Origin: an uncultured bacterium
GTDB lineage: Bacteria > Verrucomicrobiota > Kiritimatiellia > CAIKKV01 > CAITUY01
Length of the DNA: 64,000 nt
Direction: 5' to 3'
Assembly: GCA_903908715.1 (NCBI GenBank)
Contig: CAIVSY010000078.1
Coordinates: 62,001 to 126,000 of the forward strand
Numbering within the stretch: position 1 is the first letter of the stretch; every line of letters begins with the position of its first letter. Positions 16,201 to 24,235 of this stretch are shown here, piece after piece. The translations under genes were made by a program, and so were the position numbers. The notes under the pieces are model-generated. The model had not been told where the DNA came from and made no database searches. It saw only the letters and a program-made list of their open reading frames with translations.

Positions 16201-19200
16201 TAGCCACGGAGGAACGCGAGGCCGAGGACAGGGTTGTGGGCGTGGCGAGGGAGGGTGAAGCGCCAGTCGTAGACGCCGGACATCTTTGCCGTCTTGGCCT
16301 CACCGGCGATCATGCTGCCGTCGGCGTAGGCGGCGGCGATTTCTGCGGCGGAAGCCGTGGGGACCGCGTCCTGCTTGGGTGGCTGAGTGCCGGGCGGTGA
16401 CGTTTTGTCCGTCTTTGGTGGCGTGCTGGTTGGCGGCGTGTCGCCCTGCTTCGTCGAGCCGCCTGTGCCGCCTTCCGGCGGGGGCGGCGGCTGGCGTTCG
16501 TCGCCGATGTCGATCACGTGTGTTGCCCGTGCCAGAATCCGGCGGGAACGTCCTTCCCCAATCACGGCGCGGGCATCGAACTCATAGTGTCCCGGGCGGC
16601 TGGTGTCCATGCGCAACGTTCCCCCGGTTTCGTAGACGACGTCGTTGACCGTCCATTCGATCCAGGCGTCCTTCCTGAGGCGTTCGGCGGCCGGTGCGAG
16701 CGCGCGGATTTCCGCTAGGATTGAGACTTCGGCGTTTACCTTGGCGCTGGCGGGGCCCTTGACGGCGACGGCGAGCAGGGCCGCGGGGTCGCTGACGGTG
16801 ACGGTGTGGCGTGCGGAGGCGGTTTTCGCATCCCCGTTCGCGGGCTGGAATGTGCCGCGCAACTCGACATCGTAGGAGCCGCGGTTCAGCCGGCCAAGAT
16901 CGAGCCGTTGGCCGACGGCGTTGCGTTTGCCGTTGAGGAACCACTCCAGTTTGACCGTTTCGCGTGAGGCGGAGGGTATTCCGACGGCCGTGCCAGACAG
17001 GGCGACGCTGTCGCCCTCGATGTACTGGGACTCGCCGGTAATGTTCACCGCAAAGCCATCGCCAGAGACCTCGAACTCGACGGTCTTCGATGCGACCGGC
17101 TGGGGTTGCCCATTGGCGTCCTCGACCAGGAGTATCAGTTTGACCGACGCGGCACCGGACATGGGGGCCACCACGTCGGCCGAGTAGGCCTGCTGGCTGC
17201 GGACCGTGCAGTTCTTTCCGCTCCAGTCAAGGCGTGTCCCGGTGTTGTAGAAACGCTCGGGAATATCCGCGGTGAACTTCACGGTCGCGCCGGGCCCCGG
17301 TTTCTTCGGCTCCATGCTGACGCTCAGGAGGTCGTCCGGCATGCTCACGCGCACGGTGCGCTGGACGACGCCCTTGACCTTCTCCCTGCCTGAACGCTCG
17401 ACGGTGGCGGAGAGGGTTGCCGGCGGGAGTTTGTTGGCGGCAAAGCGCAGTTTTTCGCCGGCGGCATCGGTCGGCATGAACGTGCCGGCAGGCGTGGCGC
17501 TCCAACGGATGGTAAAGGGGTTGTCCTGGTGTTCCTTGGCCAGGGTTGGATCCGAGAAGCGCAGTTCCACGTCGGCGGCCTCGTCGAGCACCAGCGGGGC
17601 GGGGGAGACCACGATCGTGGACCCCTTGTTGAGGCGTCGGTTGAAATCCGCATTGAGGTTGTAGAGGGCGCGGACCTTTTCAAGGGCGGCCTCGTATTCC
17701 TCGAAATACTTTGAGCCCTCGGGAGGCTGGGCCGAGTCCGATTCATCGAGGGCGGTTCGCCAGGGGAATACGACCGAGGCGAGCAGATCAAACGCCTGGG
17801 CGTCGATGGTATCGGCAGGGTCCGGAGCGGAGCCCTTGATCCTCGTGATATCCCCCGTGATGCGGCTCAAGGCCGAGGCGAATCCGGCGCGGGACTGTTC
17901 GGACTTGCGGGTTTCCTGCTCCATATCGCCGCTCCAGGAGAAGCCAAGAACCCGGGTCCGTGCGAAGCCGGTGCGGGTCCGGATGGTTTCCGGAATCTCC
18001 ACGTTCCTGTCGTAGATGGATTTGTAGGCGGCATAGGCCTTTTCCCAGTATTGTCCGCTGGTCAGCCTCTTTTCCTCCTTTGTATCGGTCGCCCCGAAAA
18101 CCGCGCTGTCGCTGGCATTGGCGAGGGCGGTGGCCTTTTCGCGGACGATGTCCACAAGGTTGACGCCCAGGGGGGAACCGCGCAAGGCTTCCAGGTTCTT
18201 CTGCAACTCCTCCAGCTTTGGCGCCAGGTCGTTCTCGGCGTTCAGGGTGGCGTACTTCTGCTCCGCCATGGCGATGAGCTGGGGAACCATCCACTCCTGC
18301 AGGACAACGTCCTTGCGCTTTTCCACCTGGTCCTTCAGGTTCTGGTAAAGTTTGGCCCAGGGCTTGCCCTTGTCGCTTTCCGCGATGTACTCAAAGCCGC
18401 CCATCCAGATGAGATATCCGCCCAAAAAGTACCTGGACGCCTCCTCCCAGTTGATGGCGTCGAGGTGGGACTGCACGGCCGCGCGCATCTGGGCGAGGGC
18501 CGGATCGTTGGCCAGGTAGTGGGAGTTGAAGACGTTAAAGGCCTTTTCAGAGAGGTTGTTGATCCAGTACTCCTTACCGGGGACCGCATGCTTGACGCGG
18601 ACCGCCTTGGTCTCGAACAACCACTTATAGACCTGGTCCCTGGCGATGGTGTCGCCACCGGGCAATTCCAGGCGCTTGAGGCGGTAGCTGTTTCCCTCCT
18701 TTTCAAAGGCACCGTTATAGGTCAGGACATCGACAAGGCCTTCACTCTCGTTCTGGAGCTGGACGGCGCCGCCAACCGTCCAGGACATGACAAGGACATC
18801 ACCCGCCAGCACAAAGGGCCAGGCCGGGGTGAAGTAGAGCGCCTCCTTGGCGAACATGAGCGCCGTACCTGCGGTGATGCCCTCGCAGCCGGCTTTCTTG
18901 ACGGCCATGCCCATAGGGACGAAATCAATGATGACGAAGGCGGCGCTGCTGAGGTCCTTCATGTCGCCCTTCTGCCATTCGGAATACATGGCGTAGAGGA
19001 CAAACGGTGCGTTGGCGACGGCCTCGATGGCGAATTTTGAGCCGGTTTCGCTGGCCAGTAGTTTCCAGAGGAACGAATCGCCCTTCGTATCGGCGAGCAT
19101 CTTCTGGAGTTGCCTGGCGCTTTCCCCGCCGGTGGTTCCAGCCATGCGTTCGCTGCCGACTTCGGCGAGGAGTTGGCGGGTCTTTGTGCCACCAACTCCG

Positions 19201-20648
19201 GCTTCCTTCATGCCGGCGACGAGGCCCTCGGCGGAACCGGCCCTGACCCATGTGTTGACTCCACGGGCGATGCCGTCCTCCGCCGCTGCGGCGGTGAGCG
19301 TGCCGGCGTCCACAGCGGCCGTATAGAGCACCTTGTAGAGGAGCGAGACGCTGTCCGCCCCGGATCCGCCCAGGGCCTTGAGCATGCCGGGGATGACGTC
19401 CTGGATGATGCGGCCGTGTCCCGACGAGTGCAGGAGGGAGAAGCCGGCGGCCAGTTCGTGGATCATGCGGCGCAGCTCGGGGTGGCGGGCGATATTGACG
19501 GCGCCCTTGCCGGCTTCCCGCTCGGCCTGGCGGACCATTTGCTGAACCTTGCGGCAGGTGCTCAGCATCACGGATTCGAAGGCATCCAGTTGGAGCGTCA
19601 TCAGGTCATGGCGCCGGAGCAGCGCGCGGGCGGCGTTACCGCTCTTGTCCTTGTAGGCGGCCATGAGCTGTTCGCCCATCTCCTGGAAGTAGGAGGACTG
19701 CCGCCCCCCCATACTGGCGGCATCGCCGAAAGAACCGGCCGCCTGCATGGAGGCGTAGATGCGGAGCAGGTATTTCACCTGCTCCCGCTCCGAAAGGTTC
19801 GGATGGAGCATCTGGCGCGTGCAACTGGTGTACATGGTCAGGGGGCCGAACCGCTTGAGATCCGAGGCGATCTGCGCCATGTCCATGATTTCCGCCAGGG
19901 TGCTGCCACCGTTCTTCTGGACGTAGTCAGCCAGGGTGATGGCAACCGGCTTCAGGGCTCCCCCTTCACGCTGCAAAATGATGGCACCGCCCTTCTCGAC
20001 CATCTCCTGCTTGATTTTACCGAAGCCGGCGGCCCCGACAAAGGCGTCGGGATCCTGGATCTGCTTGACCAGCAGGTCGTAACTGGTGGCATCGGGAATC
20101 GGCGACATGGCAAAGCCCTTGCACCGGGCGTTTCTGAGTTTGCGGGCATCCTTCAGTTCATTGAAACGGCGGGCGGCTTCCTCACCGCGGGGACCGAGAA
20201 AGGAGATGTCGTCATCCGAGTTCAGCAAATCATACCGTCCTTCGGAAGGCGCCTGTCCGGACAGGTTCATGTGGCGGTCGCCGGAAGAACCCGTCCGGAT
20301 GACCGCTTCGACGCCATCCCCCATTTCGGAGGCCACCTGGGCGGCCAGTTCCTCGGCCAGCTTCATCTGGCGCCGGTCCACCGATTGAAACACCTTGCGC
20401 ATAAAGGCCTCGCCCTGGCTCCCGCCGCCGCCGATCCGGATCGCCTCCTGCTTGAAGAGGGTACGAATCGCGGGGTCGTTGCGATCCACCATTGCCTGAA
20501 GGGAATCGATGAGATCAGGCGTCAGCCCGGAGGTCTTCCCCTGCTCCAGCAACTGCAGGACGGATGGAGGCAGGTCGGCGGCCTGCAGCAGCACGGGCGA
20601 TAACGCGATGGCGATCGTGAGAAGAACGGAACGGCGCGGGTGTTTCAT
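13269..20648 (-). CDS. Giant secreted multidomain protein (Ig-like and TPR repeats), function unknown
   Basis: 2459 residues from ATG 20648, which begins a good signal peptide (MKHPRRSVLLTIAIALSPVLLQA). The first ~900 residues are mostly helical. They include a GSSGD...SDDDISF pattern at 120-150 reminiscent of nucleotidyltransferase-fold active sites, and a hydrophobic stretch near 560-660. Beta-rich PKD/Ig-like modules fill ~1030-1380. A Pro/Thr-rich linker sits near 1390, more Ig-like modules at ~1615-2000, TPR-like helices at ~2005-2270 (FIAEGEALQKQDKLFEAVEKFRQAL), a Pro/Ala linker, and a final ~95-residue beta domain. I cannot assign a function. It follows the lipoprotein gene by 108 bp on the same strand. 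Confidence 0.8.
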   Translation of the reverse strand: MKHPRRSVLLTIAIALSPVLLQAADLPPSVLQLLEQGKTSGLTPDLIDSLQAMVDRNDPAIRTLFKQEAIRIGGGGSQGEAFMRKVFQSVDRRQMKLAEELAAQVASEMGDGVEAVIRTGSSGDRHMNLSGQAPSEGRYDLLNSDDDISFLGPRGEEAARRFNELKDARKLRNARCKGFAMSPIPDATSYDLLVKQIQDPDAFVGAAGFGKIKQEMVEKGGAIILQREGGALKPVAITLADYVQKNGGSTLAEIMDMAQIASDLKRFGPLTMYTSCTRQMLHPNLSEREQVKYLLRIYASMQAAGSFGDAASMGGRQSSYFQEMGEQLMAAYKDKSGNAARALLRRHDLMTLQLDAFESVMLSTCRKVQQMVRQAEREAGKGAVNIARHPELRRMIHELAAGFSLLHSSGHGRIIQDVIPGMLKALGGSGADSVSLLYKVLYTAAVDAGTLTAAAAEDGIARGVNTWVRAGSAEGLVAGMKEAGVGGTKTRQLLAEVGSERMAGTTGGESARQLQKMLADTKGDSFLWKLLASETGSKFAIEAVANAPFVLYAMYSEWQKGDMKDLSSAAFVIIDFVPMGMAVKKAGCEGITAGTALMFAKEALYFTPAWPFVLAGDVLVMSWTVGGAVQLQNESEGLVDVLTYNGAFEKEGNSYRLKRLELPGGDTIARDQVYKWLFETKAVRVKHAVPGKEYWINNLSEKAFNVFNSHYLANDPALAQMRAAVQSHLDAINWEEASRYFLGGYLIWMGGFEYIAESDKGKPWAKLYQNLKDQVEKRKDVVLQEWMVPQLIAMAEQKYATLNAENDLAPKLEELQKNLEALRGSPLGVNLVDIVREKATALANASDSAVFGATDTKEEKRLTSGQYWEKAYAAYKSIYDRNVEIPETIRTRTGFARTRVLGFSWSGDMEQETRKSEQSRAGFASALSRITGDITRIKGSAPDPADTIDAQAFDLLASVVFPWRTALDESDSAQPPEGSKYFEEYEAALEKVRALYNLNADFNRRLNKGSTIVVSPAPLVLDEAADVELRFSDPTLAKEHQDNPFTIRWSATPAGTFMPTDAAGEKLRFAANKLPPATLSATVERSGREKVKGVVQRTVRVSMPDDLLSVSMEPKKPGPGATVKFTADIPERFYNTGTRLDWSGKNCTVRSQQAYSADVVAPMSGAASVKLILLVEDANGQPQPVASKTVEFEVSGDGFAVNITGESQYIEGDSVALSGTAVGIPSASRETVKLEWFLNGKRNAVGQRLDLGRLNRGSYDVELRGTFQPANGDAKTASARHTVTVSDPAALLAVAVKGPASAKVNAEVSILAEIRALAPAAERLRKDAWIEWTVNDVVYETGGTLRMDTSRPGHYEFDARAVIGEGRSRRILARATHVIDIGDERQPPPPPEGGTGGSTKQGDTPPTSTPPKTDKTSPPGTQPPKQDAVPTASAAEIAAAYADGSMIAGEAKTAKMSGVYDWRFTLPRHAHNPVLGLAFLRGYDNGAAPALKELQDAYLQLKARAVKEFGAVQELYIVSGEGAVRRWVENAYKDGYHLGNVAKVNDGMKRIHNATYGHDASGALVMIKGPEIKTAPPSSPTTAVCTHDPIIVNAWLKGWNDGYNGQPENAPSPSACGWTPATGSTVSLNLVPDSTQLSPGETVKLKALVSNALLDDHPLSYAWTGVDTSSESGAEFTAKGNGSFKVSVKVTGAKGRAIGEATATFTVGELTVSVSGIPGQPVPVGTTANLTATVQQGGKAAPQEGLEFSWQPHPEVEFTGRAGAAATTARFLRPQKTRIWVDVLRKEGGTMKTVASSEPVEVEVVPPKIALECTPADPLVGEDVTVKLTVTPELPELDCRWELPSNAKQIGESKDSREVTFYSLDTRTIAIRAMARLQHHGDDLGEAKASLTARPYQVNVTGPRHSGPKPRVWSEQAKGLVEVQSGTVVHQEVFFAATVNPQCPRTVRYEWSASPEGCSVYSPASRETRVNASQPGTYSLAVRIKDDRGIELGTGAGQLSVAADPGKPMISGAGAKLAQAQSAVAEGRLEEGLSLAGEAAALDPKNTEAPSLQAKWTTERQQVLQYVAQVNDALRKPDLASAAAALDKARQMHPRYAPVKDAASAYERAVAAANERESDRARFIAEGEALQKQDKLFEAVEKFRQALAIRPDSVVQQRIAELTDRMGRKEKARQLRAEGAAFQEKNELGRAVAKYRESLGYWPDPALEKHISLLEQKIAGSESGAKADALWAEGRTLYDAANYKGAAAKFKQSLALKETSERRAYLDKLEAWLSVKQVTDAVWSTARPTTNTGAAKSGAAASTAPTPAAPVNTASRPAPKPATPALPPAAKTVPTPEKPVPPRAPATPLQPKSPPPAQSASAPSLNGTFSQTLSEGGQSMTVRCVIVQSGNNITADMSIKADEMTESNRFSGFIRGHLVTLNPGKENEVKMTVSPDLNTLTMTLGEAGEAMTLNLRRER

Positions 20649-20756
20649 TGTTGACTCACTCTGTTGTGGATGGAAAAACCCACCGCATAGGCGGCGCATG
20701 CAAGCCTCGACAGAGAGGGTCACCCCGTGATCGCGAAGGCATCCCCCTTCTGTTGA

Positions 20757-21527
20757 CTACAGAACCGGAGGCGGCGGAAGCGCGGAGTCCGACTTCCGGG
20801 GAACGGCCGGTGCTGGGGTGTCTGACTCCTTTTGCCGGGTGGCTGGAACAGAAGCGGACCACGCTTCAGGCTTCACACGGCGCAGGTTCGCGGCAATGGC
20901 CTCAACGCAGGACTTAAAGGTAATCTCCTTCGCCGTGGCAATCCCGGAATCCATGCCCCAGGCGCGCTCCCCGGCGCCGGCCGGAACAGGGATCCAGCCG
21001 GTGGGCAGGATGGAGAGCCAACTGACATCGGTCCGGCTGAAGGTCACCGGCCGGGCCAGGGCTTGGTTGGCGGCGGGGATCGAGGAGCGGGTTTCCACCG
21101 AATACGTTTCCTTGTCGGTGCTCCGAAGGGGGATAAGGGTCAGGGTGAGGCACGAGACACAGGCGGCACCGTCATCCACACCGGCTTCATTGTTGATTCC
21201 AGTGATGGTGACCTGAAGCGGAACTGCATCGGGAGCCTTGGAGAAGGTCTTGGGGTAGAGTTTCATGGCGACATTCATCATGTCATCGCTCAAGGAGGCC
21301 CGCGTAATGGGATAACTGGCGAAGGGCGAAAGCGCATCCTGTGCCATGTTGGTCAGAACCACATACCTCACATCGGTCAGGTTGAACGTGACGGGGGCAG
21401 GAATGGGCCGCCCCGTGGGGGCCAGGGAGGCATCAATGCGAAAGGAGGCGCACCCCGTGCTCATGGCGGCCAGGATAACGACGGCGATGGCTGAAAAAAT
21501 CCTGTTACATAGCAATGCATGGCTCAT
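20757..21527 (-). CDS. Hypothetical lipoprotein
   Basis: About 256 residues with a lipoprotein signal peptide (IFSAIAVVILAAMSTGC, acylated Cys). The mature part is not recognised. It contains a double-Cys (CVSCLTLTLIPL), a WLSILPTGWIPVP segment, and a Pro-rich C-terminus ending PPPPVL. The start at 21527 is set by a strong AAGGAGG 6 nt upstream, not by the longer ORF. It precedes the giant secreted-protein gene on the same strand, so the two may act together in the cell envelope. That link is inferred from position only. Confidence 0.75.
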   Translation of the reverse strand: MSHALLCNRIFSAIAVVILAAMSTGCASFRIDASLAPTGRPIPAPVTFNLTDVRYVVLTNMAQDALSPFASYPITRASLSDDMMNVAMKLYPKTFSKAPDAVPLQVTITGINNEAGVDDGAACVSCLTLTLIPLRSTDKETYSVETRSSIPAANQALARPVTFSRTDVSWLSILPTGWIPVPAGAGERAWGMDSGIATAKEITFKSCVEAIAANLRRVKPEAWSASVPATRQKESDTPAPAVPRKSDSALPPPPVL

Positions 21528-21702
21528 GGCGTGCCTCCTTGACAAGTGCTGCAAGGTTGCACTATTTCACGGGCGTTTTCAACGGATATTCCAGATGGAT
21601 ACTCTCCGGGTTTTCACTTCCTTCCCACACTCTGCCGCAAAACGACTGCGGAGTGCGCAGCCCCGACAATCCCACAGTCCCGCAACAGTCCCGAAAATGC
21701 AC

Positions 21703-21730
21703 TTGACTCCTTCCATGGTATTCTGACAAT
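21703..21730 (+). promoter_or_regulatory. Probable promoter of the ilv-leu operon
   Basis: A -35 box TTGACT (21703-21708) and a -10 box GACAAT (21725-21730) are separated by 16 bp. A start site about 7-10 nt downstream would fall at or just before the leader-peptide ATG at 21740, giving an almost leaderless transcript. This is a prediction from consensus matching. Confidence 0.5.
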
Positions 21731-21739
21731 ATCCCGGCA

Positions 21740-21859
21740 ATGAATGAGAGCAAACCCATCGCAACCGTCCTCGACAACGCAGTCGTAGTTCTGCGGACGG
21801 CAGGGGTGTACCTTGGTTTGGTACTGGTACGGCCCCCGCGGTGGGAGGGTGACTGCTGA
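21740..21859 (+). CDS. Branched-chain amino acid operon leader peptide (attenuator peptide)
   Basis: A 39-codon ORF, too short for the ORF track, just upstream of the ilvB terminator. Residues 10-30 read VLDNAVVVLRTAGVYLGLVLV: 7 Val and 5 Leu in 21 residues, with one further Ile at residue 7. This composition is typical of ilv leader peptides, whose translation senses charged tRNA-Val/Leu/Ile. It ends with TGA at 21857-21859, 24 nt before the terminator stem. Codons for its last part contain GCGGTGGG, which can pair with the terminator's left arm. No Shine-Dalgarno is seen, so initiation is probably leaderless or weak. Confidence 0.78.
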   Translation: MNESKPIATVLDNAVVVLRTAGVYLGLVLVRPPRWEGDC

Positions 21860-21917
21860 TAACCAGCTTGTTACCCGGCTCCAAAAAACCCACCGCAAAA
21901 AGCGGTGGGTTTTTTTG
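21838..21917 (+). promoter_or_regulatory. Transcription attenuator: mutually exclusive antiterminator/terminator
   Basis: GCGGTGGG at 21838-21845, inside the leader ORF, is an exact complement of CCCACCGC at 21889-21896, the left arm of the downstream terminator. The two pairings exclude each other. If a ribosome stalls on the Val run (codons 15-18), 21838-21845 stays free and sequesters the terminator arm. If the ribosome reaches the stop codon it covers 21838-21845 and the terminator forms. This is the geometry of classical amino acid biosynthetic attenuation; the mechanism is inferred from sequence. Confidence 0.72.
21883..21917 (+). terminator. Rho-independent terminator in the ilv leader
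   Basis: AAAAAACCCACCGC (21883-21896), a 5-nt A loop, and GCGGTGGGTTTTTT (21902-21915) form a 14-bp perfect stem running into a U-tract. It lies between the leader peptide and ilvB, so it acts as the attenuator terminator. It could also stop transcription on the opposite strand. Confidence 0.88.
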
Positions 21918-21960
21918 TTGGGATGCATATAATCGGACGATCGACAGGAGGAGGCAAGGA

Positions 21961-23679
21961 ATGAGAACAGGTGCAAAGTGCGTGGTGGATGCAATCCGGG
22001 ATGCCGGAGTGAAGACCGTCTTCGGGCTGCCGGGCGGAACCGTGCTGGACATTTTCGCCGAACTGTATCATGCGCCGTTCGAGTTCTTTCTCGTCCGCCA
22101 TGAACAGGGCGCCACCCATATGGCCGACGGATATGCCCGGGCAACCGGCAAGCCGGGTTGCTGCATCGTGACCTCCGGCCCCGGCGCGACCAATGCTGTC
22201 ACAGGCCTTGCCACGGCCAACATGGACGGCATTCCCATGGTCTGCATCTCCGGCCAGGTCCCCTCCTCCATGATCGGCAACGACGCATTCCAGGAGGCCG
22301 ACACCGTCGGCATCACCCGCGCGGTGACCAAACATAACTATCTCGTCCGCAGAACGGATGATATACCGGCCATCATTGCCGAAGCGTTCCAGATCGCCAA
22401 GAGCGGACGCCCCGGCCCCGTCCTCGTGGATATCCCGAAGGATGTCCAGCGCGGCAAGACGGAAGCCACCTTTTCCGGCACGGTCAACCGGCGCGGGATG
22501 AAACCCATCTACGAGGGCCAGCCCCGGCAAATCGCAAAACTGGCCAAAGCCATGAATTCCGCGCGCAAGCCGGTCATTCTCGCCGGCGGCGGCGTGATCG
22601 CCGGCGGCGCCTCCGCGGAACTGACTGCCCTGGCCCGCAAGGCGAAAATCCCCGTGACAACCACCCTCATGGGCATCGGAGGATTCCCGGACACGGATCC
22701 GCTGGCCCTGCGCATGCCGGGCATGCACGGCAGCGTGGCCGCCAACAGCGCCATCAGCGAATGCGATCTTATCATCTCCGTGGGCGCCCGTTTCGACGAT
22801 CGCGTCACAGGAAAGATCTCCGAGTTCGCCCCGCACGCCATCAAGGCGCATATTGATATCGACCCTTCCGCCATATCCAAGAGCGTGGTCGTGGATCTTC
22901 CCGTCATCGGGCACGTCAAGCCCGTCCTGCGGGAACTCATCAAGCTGATCGAACCGGCGGACCGCCGGGAATGGCTGGCCCGGTGCCGTAAGTGGTGCAC
23001 CGAATCGCCCTTCGCCTATGACGCGAAGGAAACCCAGCTTCTCCCGCAATTCGTCATCGAGAAGATCAGCGAGGTGACCCGCGGGGACGCGATCATCGTG
23101 ACGGATGTCGGCCAGCACCAGATGTGGGCGGCCCACTTCTACCAGTATACGAAGCCGCGCACGTTCATCTCGTCGGGCGGGCTCGGCACCATGGGCTTCG
23201 GACTCCCGGCGGCGATCGGCGCCCAGGCGGCCTGCCGCAACCGGAACGTGGTGACCATCGCCGGCGACGGAAGCATCCAGATGAACTTCCAGGAACTGGT
23301 GGTGGCCGTGGAACACGACCTGCCCATTACCGTTGTGATCCTCAACAACGGCTATCTCGGCATGGTCCGGCAATGGCAGGAAATGTTCTACCGCAAGGAA
23401 TACTCCGCCGTCCGCCTGGCGCAGAATGACCGCGCCCGGAACGAGAAGATCGCGGAACGCCCGCCGGCCTACCTGCCGGACTTTGTCAAGCTGGCCGAGG
23501 CTCACGGCGCGGTCGGAATGCGCGTGACCCGGAAGAACGAAGTCACCTCCGCCCTGCGGAAGTCCTTCGCGATCCGGCGCCCCGTCGTTGTGGAGTGCAT
23601 CGTCAAGCCGGACGAGAACGTGTACCCGATGGTTCCTCCGGGGGCCTCGCTGACCGAAATGCTCCAGAGCATTGCATAA
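21961..23679 (+). CDS. ilvB: Acetolactate synthase, large (catalytic) subunit
   Basis: A ThDP-dependent enzyme making 2-acetolactate (Val/Leu) or 2-aceto-2-hydroxybutyrate (Ile) from pyruvate. 572 residues, normal length. The catalytic Glu is in FLVRHEQGATHMADGYAR. TSGPGATN and the ThDP-binding GDGSIQMN ... ILNNGYLGMVRQW are present. The start at 21961 is fixed by AGGAGGAGGCAAGGA immediately upstream. The ORF-track start at 21868 would place the terminator inside the gene. It is the first structural gene after the attenuator, and the regulatory subunit follows by 13 bp. Confidence 0.97.
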   Translation: MRTGAKCVVDAIRDAGVKTVFGLPGGTVLDIFAELYHAPFEFFLVRHEQGATHMADGYARATGKPGCCIVTSGPGATNAVTGLATANMDGIPMVCISGQVPSSMIGNDAFQEADTVGITRAVTKHNYLVRRTDDIPAIIAEAFQIAKSGRPGPVLVDIPKDVQRGKTEATFSGTVNRRGMKPIYEGQPRQIAKLAKAMNSARKPVILAGGGVIAGGASAELTALARKAKIPVTTTLMGIGGFPDTDPLALRMPGMHGSVAANSAISECDLIISVGARFDDRVTGKISEFAPHAIKAHIDIDPSAISKSVVVDLPVIGHVKPVLRELIKLIEPADRREWLARCRKWCTESPFAYDAKETQLLPQFVIEKISEVTRGDAIIVTDVGQHQMWAAHFYQYTKPRTFISSGGLGTMGFGLPAAIGAQAACRNRNVVTIAGDGSIQMNFQELVVAVEHDLPITVVILNNGYLGMVRQWQEMFYRKEYSAVRLAQNDRARNEKIAERPPAYLPDFVKLAEAHGAVGMRVTRKNEVTSALRKSFAIRRPVVVECIVKPDENVYPMVPPGASLTEMLQSIA

Positions 23680-23692
23680 AGGAAGTCGAATC

Positions 23693-24190
23693 ATGAACAG
23701 CAACAACCAGCACATCCGGAAACACATCATTACCGCCCTGGTGGAGAACCAGCCCGGCGTCCTCGCGCGCATCGTGGGCCTCATCTCCGGCCGCGGCTAC
23801 AACATCGAAAGCCTGAACGTCGGACCGACACAGGATTCCACCGTGTCACGCCTGACCATGCTGGTCCCGGGTGACGACCGGGTCCTGGAACAGGTCACCA
23901 AGCAACTCGACAAGCTGGTGGACGTCATCAAGGTGACCGACCTGACCCGCGAAACATTCCTCAACCGGGAATGTATCCTGGTCCGGGTGGCGGCGACGCG
24001 GAAAACGCGCTCGGAAATCATCGAGCTGGCCGATGTGTTCGGCTGCCAGGTGATCGCCGTGCGGGCCAACTCGATGGTGCTTCAACTGGTCGGGGAACAG
24101 GATATCGTGACGGATTTCCTCGAGCTGATGAAACCGTTCCGGATTCTCGATGTCTCCAGATCCGGAGTCATCGCCATGGCTTCGGAGTAA
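23693..24190 (+). CDS. ilvN: Acetolactate synthase, small (regulatory) subunit
   Basis: 165 residues with an N-terminal ACT domain (ITALVENQPGVLARIVGLISGRGYNIESL) and the C-terminal IlvH/N domain (RSEIIELADVFGCQVIAV). The ACT dimer binds valine and confers feedback inhibition on IlvB. Start MNSNNQ has GGAAG upstream; seven extra codons in the ORF track overlap the ilvB end and are not needed. Confidence 0.96.
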   Translation: MNSNNQHIRKHIITALVENQPGVLARIVGLISGRGYNIESLNVGPTQDSTVSRLTMLVPGDDRVLEQVTKQLDKLVDVIKVTDLTRETFLNRECILVRVAATRKTRSEIIELADVFGCQVIAVRANSMVLQLVGEQDIVTDFLELMKPFRILDVSRSGVIAMASE

Positions 24191-24235
24191 GCGGATCGGA
24201 CGCACAACAGGAAGGCCTCCATCGGGAGAGAGAAC

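Noticed and set aside
21868-21960. ORF-track N-terminal extension of ilvB
   Set aside because: It would translate through the leader terminator; the strong ribosome site is just before ATG 21961.
21871-23784. 637-aa minus-strand ORF opposite ilvB
   Set aside because: Antisense shadow; His/Asp/Gly-rich composition without motifs.
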